Assembly: GCA_041392785.1 (NCBI GenBank)
Contig: JAWKLK010000002.1
Location: 62,001 to 126,000 of the forward strand
Direction of reading: 5' to 3'
DNA length: 64,000 nucleotides
From: OLB9 sp041392785
GTDB taxonomy: Bacteria; Bacteroidota; Bacteroidia; Chitinophagales; Saprospiraceae
Below, one piece after another: positions 26,330-34,497 of the stretch. The notes below the pieces were generated by a model. That model was given only the letters and a program-made list of their open reading frames with translations. It searched no databases and was not told the origin of the DNA. The position numbers and the translations under genes are program-made. The number at the start of each line of letters is the position of its first letter. The first letter of the stretch is position 1.

Positions 26330-28324
26330 ATGAATGTATACCGCGATTTGTCATCCTTACCTACATTTAAAGATGCAGTCATTACGATTGGCTCTTTTGA
26401 CGGGGTGCATAAGGGACATCAGAAAATTTTAGAAAGGGTAATAAATCTTGCCAACGAGTATTCAGGTGATTCTGTAGTAATCACATTTCACCCACATCCA
26501 AGGCAGATAACTGAAACACATTCGCAGCAGTTGCAACTATTGACCACGCTCGAAGAAAAGCTTTTTTTGCTTGAAAAAGCTGGCATTCGAAATGCTGTCG
26601 TTATTCCATTCACATTTGAATTTTCTAGGATGGTGCCTAGAGAATATGTAGAAAATTTTCTGATCAAAAGATTTAATCCCAGGTATATTGTCATAGGTTA
26701 TGATCATAGATTTGGCCTGAACCGGGGCGGAGATTTTTCATTATTATCAGAATATGCTGCGCTAGGAAAGTTTAAATTGGTAGAAATACCGAAATATGAG
26801 ATTGATGATATTGCCATAAGCTCCACTAAAATACGCAATGCGATTCTTTTAGGAAATATCGATGAAGCCAATTATTTTTTAGTGAATCCCTATCTCCTTA
26901 GTGGCAGGGTAGTGCATGGTGACAAGCTAGGGTCCAAATTGGGATATCCTACTGCCAACTTGCAAATATCTGAAAAGGACAAACTTATACCAAGAGAAGG
27001 TGTATATACAGTAAATGCTGTGGTGGATGGATTGACACTTGAGGGGATGATGTATATTGGGAAGCGACCTACGATAGCACAACAAGAATTTATTAATATA
27101 GAAGTCAATCTTTTTGATTTTAATGATAATATTTATAATAAAAATATTAGGATTGAGATTTTGGGTTTTCAGAGAGGTGATATAAAATTTGAAAACTTGG
27201 AAGAACTAAAAGTGCAATTGGCTGAAGATGAGAGAAATGCACTGTCCGCATTGAATAACATTAAAAACAAAGTCACAGAACAAACTAAGGCTACCATTGC
27301 TATTTTGAATTTCAATGGGAGAGAATTATTGGAGTCCTACCTTCCCATGATGTCTTATAGTTCTTCTAAATATAATATTGAATACCTACTGATAGACAAT
27401 AATAGTACGGATCAATCTGTATCATATATAAGCAAGTGGCACCCTGAAATAAAAACCATGGAGTTGTCTCAAAACTATGGATTTGCAGAAGGATACAACA
27501 AAGGATTGGCACATGTGAAAAGTCCCTATGTTGTTATCATCAATTCTGATGTTTTGGTTACAGAAGATTGGCTAGATGAAATCATAGATATCATGGACAG
27601 TGACGCATCAATAGGAATTGTACAGCCCGCAATTTTATCATTGGAAGATAAAAAGTTTTATGAATATGCAGGTGCGGCAGGAGGTTTTATGGATATTTTA
27701 GGGTATCCTTTTTGTCGGGGTAGGATATTCAGTACAATTGAAAGGGTTCAAGATGATTATAAGGATCCTTGCGATATATTTTGGGCTAGTGGTGCAGCCA
27801 TGGTTTGCAGAACTCATCTTTTTAAGGAATTAGGTGGTTTTGATGGTTCATATTTTGCTCATCAAGAAGAGATAGACTTTTGTTGGCGTATGCAGCGAGC
27901 TGGATATAAAATCAAATGCATTCCATCTTCAAAAGTTTACCATCTTGGAGGAGGCACACTCGAGTATAATGATCCGCACAAAGATTATTTGAATTTTAGG
28001 AATAATCTTGTCACCATTGTAAAAAATGAATCCTTCTTTAGAAGTATTTGGGTGATTCCCATTAGGCTTGTTTTGGATGGATTAGCTGGATTAAAATTTT
28101 TATTGGCCGGCCAACCACTTTCTACTTTATCTGTCATAAAGGCCCACCTTACCTTTTATGTCAATCTTCCATTCATAATAGAAAGAGCGAATAAAGAACA
28201 GGTATGGATAAAAAAGATGAAACGGTCTTCCATAGGTATTAAAGGCAAATATCTTGGTTCTATAGTTTGGAAATATTATGTCGAAGGCAAGAAAACATTC
28301 AAAGAAATAACCATCAGACATTGA
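26330..28324 (+). CDS. ribF: Fusion of riboflavin kinase/FAD synthetase (RibF) with a family 2 glycosyltransferase
   Basis: The 664-residue frame joins two complete enzymes. Residues 1-310 are RibF: the FMN adenylyltransferase half (GSFDGVHKGH about 22-31, GYDHRFGLNRGGD, ISSTKIR) and the riboflavin-kinase half (GSKLGYPTANL, EGVYTVNA, GKRPTI, LAEDERNAL). Residues about 318-664 are a GT-A glycosyltransferase (ATIAILNFNGRELL, LLIDNNSTD, NYGFAEGYNKGL, the acidic NSDV near 405, FFAHQEEIDFCWRMQ-type segment) with a C-terminal hydrophobic patch. The linker is short and no stop, start or frameshift separates them. RibF makes FMN and FAD; the GT2 half probably transfers a sugar to a surface glycan. 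The two activities are not obviously linked. The RluA-type gene follows after 4 bp. Confidence 0.92.
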   Translation: MNVYRDLSSLPTFKDAVITIGSFDGVHKGHQKILERVINLANEYSGDSVVITFHPHPRQITETHSQQLQLLTTLEEKLFLLEKAGIRNAVVIPFTFEFSRMVPREYVENFLIKRFNPRYIVIGYDHRFGLNRGGDFSLLSEYAALGKFKLVEIPKYEIDDIAISSTKIRNAILLGNIDEANYFLVNPYLLSGRVVHGDKLGSKLGYPTANLQISEKDKLIPREGVYTVNAVVDGLTLEGMMYIGKRPTIAQQEFINIEVNLFDFNDNIYNKNIRIEILGFQRGDIKFENLEELKVQLAEDERNALSALNNIKNKVTEQTKATIAILNFNGRELLESYLPMMSYSSSKYNIEYLLIDNNSTDQSVSYISKWHPEIKTMELSQNYGFAEGYNKGLAHVKSPYVVIINSDVLVTEDWLDEIIDIMDSDASIGIVQPAILSLEDKKFYEYAGAAGGFMDILGYPFCRGRIFSTIERVQDDYKDPCDIFWASGAAMVCRTHLFKELGGFDGSYFAHQEEIDFCWRMQRAGYKIKCIPSSKVYHLGGGTLEYNDPHKDYLNFRNNLVTIVKNESFFRSIWVIPIRLVLDGLAGLKFLLAGQPLSTLSVIKAHLTFYVNLPFIIERANKEQVWIKKMKRSSIGIKGKYLGSIVWKYYVEGKKTFKEITIRH

Positions 28325-28328
28325 TCGT

Positions 28329-29048
28329 ATGAAGATAGATGTATTATACGAGGATGAATATATCATTTGTGTAGACAAGCCAGCAGGAGTTCTTACAATA
28401 CCTGACAGATTTGATCCCAATATTCCATCTATAGTAAAACTTCTTAAGTCGAAATATGAGACAATTATTCCTGTTCATAGAATTGATAAATTTACTTCTG
28501 GCGTAAACTTATTGGCAAAAGACCCCGAAAGTCATAAAACACTGTCCAATGCATTTCAAAATGATGAAGTACAAAAGTTCTATGCAGCTATCGTAGATGG
28601 TGTTCCTAACCCTGATTCAGGTCGTATAGAAGTACCAATCAGCGAATCTTCTGTCACGAGAGGAAAAATGCTGGTACACCCAAGAGGGAAAATGGCAATT
28701 ACTGCCTATAAAATAGCACAAGAATTCGGAAGATATAGCCATTTGTACTTACAGATTTTTACAGGAAGGATGCATCAAATAAGAGTGCATTTACAATATC
28801 TAGGTAATCCACTGATTGTAGATCCATTATATGGAAACCGAAGTGCATTTTTTTTATCTGAAGTCAAGCAGAAAAGATACAAAACCGGCAAATATGAAGA
28901 GGAAAAACCATTGTTGACACGACAGCCATTGCATGCGCAGAAAATGGTATTTCCACATCCAGTGACGCTAGAACAATTATCCTTAGAAGCGCCTTTACCC
29001 AAAGACATGCGTGCAGTGTTACAGCAATTAGACAAGTGGACATCATAA
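28329..29048 (+). CDS. RluA-family RNA pseudouridine synthase
   Basis: The 239-residue protein is the catalytic domain of the RluA family without an S4 domain. The catalytic aspartate is in HRIDKFTSG (Asp53), preceded by VDKPAGVLT and followed by the conserved TGRMHQIRVHLQYLGNPL and DPLYG. It isomerises uridines in rRNA or tRNA; the target cannot be told from sequence. It starts 4 bp after the RibF-GT2 fusion and is followed after 15 bp by the serine dehydratase, so the three are probably one transcript. Confidence 0.93.
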   Translation: MKIDVLYEDEYIICVDKPAGVLTIPDRFDPNIPSIVKLLKSKYETIIPVHRIDKFTSGVNLLAKDPESHKTLSNAFQNDEVQKFYAAIVDGVPNPDSGRIEVPISESSVTRGKMLVHPRGKMAITAYKIAQEFGRYSHLYLQIFTGRMHQIRVHLQYLGNPLIVDPLYGNRSAFFLSEVKQKRYKTGKYEEEKPLLTRQPLHAQKMVFPHPVTLEQLSLEAPLPKDMRAVLQQLDKWTS

Positions 29049-29063
29049 TAATCCAAAAAAGCT

Positions 29064-30481
29064 ATGGAGTTTATAAGTGTATTTGATGTTTTTAAAATTG
29101 GTGTTGGACCTTCATCTTCACATACTTTAGGTCCTTGGAAAGCAGCGAATGACTTTGCAGATGAATGCATAAAACGATGTGACCAAAATGATTTCAGTAT
29201 AAGTGTGGCTTTGTATGGTTCGTTATCATTAACGGGAAAAGGTCATGCAACAGACAAAGCTGTGATGTTAGGTTTATGTGGTTACTCTCCTGATACCATT
29301 GATACATCAGTTATGGATGGCATCTTGCATTCTATTACAGATAGAAAAATTTTATCTCTAAAAAATGGAAAGACAATTTCTTTGATCCTGAATTAAACAT
29401 CCTTTTTGAACATGATTTTCTTCCAGCGCATGCAAATGGAATGATATTCAAATGCATTGCGAATGAGACAGTATACTTTAGTCAGGATTATTATTCTACT
29501 GGCGGAGGTTTTATTCTTAAAGGAACAGTACATGAACATGCTGACCACCAAGTATTTTTGCATCCATTTAGTATCAATTCATCAAAAGAACTGATACATT
29601 TTTGCAATGAAAATCAGGTTTCGATCAGTGAACTGGTCATGGTAAATGAAAAATCATATCTCGACGAAGAGCATATCAAAGATCGAATTTTAGAGATTTG
29701 GAGAGTCATGTTGGATAGTATTTACTCTGGGTGTCATACATCAGGCGTATTGCCAGGTGGATTGGCTGTGAAAAGGAGGGCATATGGTACCATGCAATCA
29801 CTTCAATGCAAATTACCTGGCTATAGCAATGCAGATGAATGGATAAATACTATTAGGAAATGTAACCCCAATTTTCAAGTTATATTGAAATGGATAAGTT
29901 GTTTTGCCATTGGAGTAAATGAGGTCAATGCATCTTTGGGTAGGGTAGTAACTGCTCCTACCAATGGTAGTGCAGGAGTGATACCGGCAGTTTTAATGTA
30001 TTATATTTGTTTTGTCAATACTTCTGCTGGGGAGAAGGAAATTATACAGTTTTTGTGTACAGCAAGTGAAATAGGTAGTATATTTAAAAAAGGTTCCACA
30101 ATCTCCGCTGCTATGGGCGGTTGCCAAGCGGAGATAGGAGTTTCTTCAGCTATGGCGGCGGCTGGACTGACAGAAATGCTAGGAGGAACACCTTATCAAT
30201 GCACACTTGCAGCTGAAATAGCTATGGAACACCATCTAGGTATGACGTGTGATCCGGTAGGAGGCTTAGTGCAAATACCTTGTATTGAACGCAATAGTAT
30301 GGGAGCTATAAAAGCTATTAATGCAGCGACACTCGCTATGGATCGCTCTTATGGGGATGCTAAAGTAGAACTAGATGATGTCATAAAAACCATGTGGGAA
30401 ACAGCAGTAGATATGAATAGAAAGTACAAGGAAACATCTGAAGGAGGACTGGCCACATCAGTACGACTCATAGACTGTTGA
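29064..30481 (+). pseudogene. sda: L-serine dehydratase (4Fe-4S type), split by a -1 frameshift
   Basis: The first frame (29064-29396) encodes the N-terminal beta domain (FKIGVGPSSSHTLGPWKAA). It ends at a premature TAA just after the run ACAATTTCTTT. Switching to the -1 frame at about 29378 continues without interruption as FFDPELNILFEHDFLPAHA into the alpha domain that ends at 30481. The joined length is about 472 residues, normal for single-chain serine ammonia-lyases. The iron-sulfur and active-site motifs are present: APTNGSAGVIP, MGGCQAEIG, MTCDPVGG and VQIPCIERN. It converts serine to pyruvate and ammonia. A lost T in the TTTCTTT stretch, a sequencing error or programmed slippage could each explain the split. 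Confidence 0.88.
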
Positions 30482-30593
30482 TGCATTGTATTGCATATTC
30501 CAAAGTTATTTATCAGGGGACATATTGGTGGTATGGAATTAATAGTTATTTTGCAGGAAATTTTAAAGCTTCCCAAAGCACCAAACTTGCAAT

Positions 30594-31883
30594 ATGTCCG
30601 AAATCACTCTGAATAATAAAAAAGTAATCAATGCGTGGGCAATTTTTGATTGGGCTAATTCTGCCTATTCATTAGTCATATCTACCGCAATATTCCCTGT
30701 TTACTTTGTGAAAAACACACCTGAAATTATCGAATTGGGTGGACTGAAATTCTCGAATAGTTCTTTGTATTCTTTCGCAGTTTCGATTTCTTATATCATT
30801 ATTGCGTTTCTTTCTCCTCTGTTGTCAGGTATGGCAGATTATAGTGGGAGAAGGAAGTTTTTTCTTAGAATTTTTACGTTGTTTGGAGCTCTGGCGTGTA
30901 TCACACTCTATTTTTTCAAAGGTGTACCACAGTTTTGGTTAGGTACTTCAGCATTTATCTTAGCAACGATAGGATTTTCAGGAAGCTTAGTGTTTTATGA
31001 TTCTTATTTGCCATTGATAGTGACTGAAGACCGCTATAACAAAGTGAGTGCCAAAGGCTATACGTATGGTTATATAGGTAGTGTTTTACTATTAATAGCA
31101 ATCTTGGTTATGGTCCAAAAGCCTGAATGGTTTGGGTTTGCTGATGCAGGGATAGCTTCAAGAATCGGTTTTGTTATGGTGGGTGTTTGGTGGTTGGTAT
31201 TTTCACAATATACATTCAAACATCTGCCTAAGGATGCGCTCAATGTTTTCAGTTTAAAAATGATAAAGCATGGTTACCATGAAATAGCCTCAGCATTCCG
31301 AAATGTCAAAGCCAATCCAAATATTAAAAAATTCTTGCTCGCTTTTTTATTTTATTCTGCAGGGGTTCAAACCGTGATATATCTAGCCACAGTTTTTGCT
31401 GAGAAAGAATTGCATTTTGATACCGCTGAATTAATACTTATCGTTCTGATACTTCAATTGGTAGCTGTAGGTGGCGCTTATTTGTTTTCATATATTGCCA
31501 ATATTAAAGGTAATAGATTTTCTCTTATGCTTATGGTGGTCATTTGGATTTTTATTTGCTTTGGCGCTTATGCTACACACACCAAAGCACCATTTTATTT
31601 TTTGGCAGTCATGGTAGGCATGGTGATGGGTGGCATTCAGTCGTTAAGTCGAGCTTCCTACAGTATGCTCCTTCCCCAAAAAGACAAAGACACCACGTCA
31701 TTCTTTAGTTTTTATGATGTCACTTATAAGGCTGCTATCGTAGGTGGAACCTTCTTATTTGGTCTTGTTGATTCGATCACTAAAAATATGCGCTATTCGG
31801 TTTTGGCTTTAGGATTGTGTTTTGTCATTGGATTATACTTTTTGTCAAAGACCACCATCCAAAAAACCGAAAATGGAAACTGA
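30594..31883 (+). CDS. MFS transporter, UMF1/Atg22-like
   Basis: The 429-residue protein has about 12 hydrophobic segments and the UMF1 signature at its N-terminus (NAWAIFDWANSAYSLVI). The loop motif GMADYSGRRKFF is the major-facilitator motif A. UMF1 members are annotated as vacuolar effluxer-like amino acid or metabolite exporters; the substrate is not predictable here. It follows the serine dehydratase by 112 bp on the same strand, but whether they share a transcript is unclear. Confidence 0.9.
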   Translation: MSEITLNNKKVINAWAIFDWANSAYSLVISTAIFPVYFVKNTPEIIELGGLKFSNSSLYSFAVSISYIIIAFLSPLLSGMADYSGRRKFFLRIFTLFGALACITLYFFKGVPQFWLGTSAFILATIGFSGSLVFYDSYLPLIVTEDRYNKVSAKGYTYGYIGSVLLLIAILVMVQKPEWFGFADAGIASRIGFVMVGVWWLVFSQYTFKHLPKDALNVFSLKMIKHGYHEIASAFRNVKANPNIKKFLLAFLFYSAGVQTVIYLATVFAEKELHFDTAELILIVLILQLVAVGGAYLFSYIANIKGNRFSLMLMVVIWIFICFGAYATHTKAPFYFLAVMVGMVMGGIQSLSRASYSMLLPQKDKDTTSFFSFYDVTYKAAIVGGTFLFGLVDSITKNMRYSVLALGLCFVIGLYFLSKTTIQKTENGN

Positions 31884-32055
31884 CACTAGTATTTATTGGA
31901 AACATATATAGGCTTATATTACCTTTATAATCATTAGAAATTACTGCAAGGAAATTCTTCTACATATCTATTTCTGTACTGATTTAGAGAATAATTCCGA
32001 GCCTTCATAGCAATTTTGCATCGCTACAAAGTCTAATGCTGAATCTAGGATTATT

Positions 32056-34347
32056 TTAGATCACTTCAAATTCGACATGGCTGCGATTACCCATTTCGTC
32101 AATTACTGTAAGTATATGCTTTCCTTTTTCTATATTAGCATGTATTTCATGGGTGTTTTTTTGGCGGGTCTCACCCATGAAAATATCGTCCAAATACCAA
32201 AATATTGAGCTGTTTTCTCTTGGATGATAGGCCTTGAATATCAATGTATTTGGCTTATGTTCTCGTTCGATAGGTAAAAATATTTTGATTTCGTGCGTAG
32301 GATATAGGATTTGGATAGAATACGAATTCTCTTTGCATTCTGGAGATGCATCAGGTAATATTTGATAGGATTTATCTACTTTTCGATAGTAATATTCCAT
32401 GTGAGGAGGTAAGATGAAAAATGTATCTCTTTTGGCAAGTATAGCTGTGCACCCTGGTGTAATCAGGAAATCATTTTTATCTAGCATGACATCCTCATGA
32501 TAGTTGCAAGTAGTAAGTTTGTGAACGGCACTTTCCATTTTGGCACTTGATGTATGATTACACAAAGTGCCAGATAGTTTTCCAGAGTTTTTGCAAATCC
32601 GTATAGAATATCTTGGATAAATAGGTGCATATTGAAACCATTTTGATGATTGTAATTGTCGAAATAACTTAAACATAATTGGCGCAGCTTTAGTGATACC
32701 AGTCAGATTAGGCCTTCCTTCCCCAGATGCGTTGCCTACCCAAACAGCCACCATGAATTTTGCATTGTATCCAATGGCCCAAGCATCTTTATGGCCGAAA
32801 CTCGTTCCTGTTTTCCAAGCAATTTTTTCATCAGAAGTGTATAAATCCCAAAACTTTTCTTCCCTTGGTCTTGATAAATTTGACATAGCTTCATTGACAT
32901 ATTGCATGGTAGCTGAACTTATTTTCAGATCAACTTCAGAACTTTTTTCATTTTTTAGACTTTGGATATTTCCAAATGGATTGGGGTATTGCAAGCTGCT
33001 TTGAGCTAGCCCTTTATACATTTTGGATAAGTCCCATAGTGTTGTTTCTCCACCTCCCAAGATAAAACTCAGTCCATAATGGTCTATTCCCTTATTGAGA
33101 TAATTCAAATGAAGTGGAGTTAAAAACTGATAGAATTCTTGCATTCCTATCGTATTTAAAATCCGGACAGCGGGGACATTGAGCGATTGTGTCACCATAT
33201 CAGAGATAGGTACTGCACCCCTAAACTTCTTATCAAAATTCATGGGTTGGAAATCACCGATATAGGTTGGGATATCAGCAATCATTTCGTGAGGTAAAAA
33301 ATAACCTTGCTCCAAAGCATAGGCGTACAACATCGGCTTAAGCAAACTTCCATATGATCTGGGTGATTGTGCAATGTCTACATAAGCAAATCTACCGTTT
33401 GGATCTGGAATATTGCCCAAATACGCTAATAATGTGTTCTTCTCTACATCCACAATGATAGCACTCACATTATCAATACCATTTTGACGGAGATGGATGG
33501 CTTCTTGAAGTAAAGTAGATTGTAAACTATGTTGGATTTCTGATTGGATGGTGGATTGAAATAGATACCTTCCTGGATGCTCCTTTGAGACGAATTGTAA
33601 AAAATGATGTCCTGTCTTGGGTATGTCATACATTGCATCTGGCAGTTCTTCAGATAGACTGTTTTGCATTTCCGAATCAGAGATTTGACCTTTTTTGAAT
33701 AGTTTTGTGATGAGAAAGTCCCGTTTTAATTTGAGCGATGTTCTGTTTTTTGCCAGGTGGATATTGGATGGATTATTGGGTAAAATAGCCAATAATGCAT
33801 ATTCTGCCAGAGATAATTTATCTAGACTTCTTCCATAATATCTAAGTGCAGCTGTTTCAGCACCGATAGTATTGCCACCAAACGGCGCCATGTTAGCCCA
33901 TTCTCTAAGAATAGCAGGTTTGGATGTTATTATACTATACTTTACGGCAGCTGCAATTTCGAAAATTTTGTTTTTGTAATTCCTTTGCACATTCCTGTTT
34001 TTCATACGCATCACCTGCATTGGTATGGTAGATGCGCCTCTTACAACGGATTTTTCTTTTGTGTTTTTTATGATTGCCTTTATAAGAGAAATCGGATTGA
34101 CCCCAAGATGATAGTAAAAATATTCATCTTCATAATATCGAATACATAGTTCAAGCTTTTCGGGTATTGGATTTTCATTCGGGAGATGCCACTGATGTTC
34201 AGTGGATACATTAGCTGCCAAAAGATGTCCTTCTTCAGAGTATAATGCCCTACTGTAAGCCGGAGTATAATCAGGGATAGGAATCAGTAAAATTAGTAGG
34301 AGTATGAGAAAGAAAGCCATTCCTACCTTTTTGATTATGGAGCGCAA
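32056..34347 (-). CDS. pbpC: Penicillin-binding protein 1C (bifunctional transglycosylase/transpeptidase)
   Basis: The 763-residue protein has an N-terminal membrane anchor, a GT51 glycosyltransferase domain (YYEDEYFYYHLGVNP with the catalytic Glu, RGASTIPMQVMR, EWANMAPFGGNTIGAE), a transpeptidase domain (SPRSYGSLLKPMLYAYALEQ carrying SxxK, WKTGTSFGHKDAWAIGYN carrying KTG) and a C-terminal BiPBP-like beta domain. It polymerises and crosslinks peptidoglycan in the periplasm. The TTG at 34347 is favoured over the ATG at 34320 because it supplies the positive RSIIKK ahead of the anchor. The alpha-2-macroglobulin gene that often accompanies pbpC is not next to it. Confidence 0.95.
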   Translation of the reverse strand: MRSIIKKVGMAFFLILLLILLIPIPDYTPAYSRALYSEEGHLLAANVSTEHQWHLPNENPIPEKLELCIRYYEDEYFYYHLGVNPISLIKAIIKNTKEKSVVRGASTIPMQVMRMKNRNVQRNYKNKIFEIAAAVKYSIITSKPAILREWANMAPFGGNTIGAETAALRYYGRSLDKLSLAEYALLAILPNNPSNIHLAKNRTSLKLKRDFLITKLFKKGQISDSEMQNSLSEELPDAMYDIPKTGHHFLQFVSKEHPGRYLFQSTIQSEIQHSLQSTLLQEAIHLRQNGIDNVSAIIVDVEKNTLLAYLGNIPDPNGRFAYVDIAQSPRSYGSLLKPMLYAYALEQGYFLPHEMIADIPTYIGDFQPMNFDKKFRGAVPISDMVTQSLNVPAVRILNTIGMQEFYQFLTPLHLNYLNKGIDHYGLSFILGGGETTLWDLSKMYKGLAQSSLQYPNPFGNIQSLKNEKSSEVDLKISSATMQYVNEAMSNLSRPREEKFWDLYTSDEKIAWKTGTSFGHKDAWAIGYNAKFMVAVWVGNASGEGRPNLTGITKAAPIMFKLFRQLQSSKWFQYAPIYPRYSIRICKNSGKLSGTLCNHTSSAKMESAVHKLTTCNYHEDVMLDKNDFLITPGCTAILAKRDTFFILPPHMEYYYRKVDKSYQILPDASPECKENSYSIQILYPTHEIKIFLPIEREHKPNTLIFKAYHPRENSSIFWYLDDIFMGETRQKNTHEIHANIEKGKHILTVIDEMGNRSHVEFEVI

Positions 34348-34413
34348 AGCGTGTGATATTTTATAATCGTAAAGATATAATAATGAATAATTTGAATATT
34401 TGTTTAATGAAAA

Positions 34414-34442
34414 AAGAGCTGCCTAAATCTTAGACAGCTCTT
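34414..34442 (-). terminator. Intrinsic terminator after the thioredoxin/SprB-repeat gene
   Basis: An 8-bp stem (AAGAGCTG with CAGCTCTT) with an inner four-pair extension is followed on the minus strand by a run of Ts. It sits 56 bp beyond the stop of the gene at 34498-37404. Confidence 0.85.
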
Positions 34443-34497
34443 CATTTCTTTTACCTTGGGACGGCTAATTTATCTTAGCCTGCTTAGGTAATTAATA

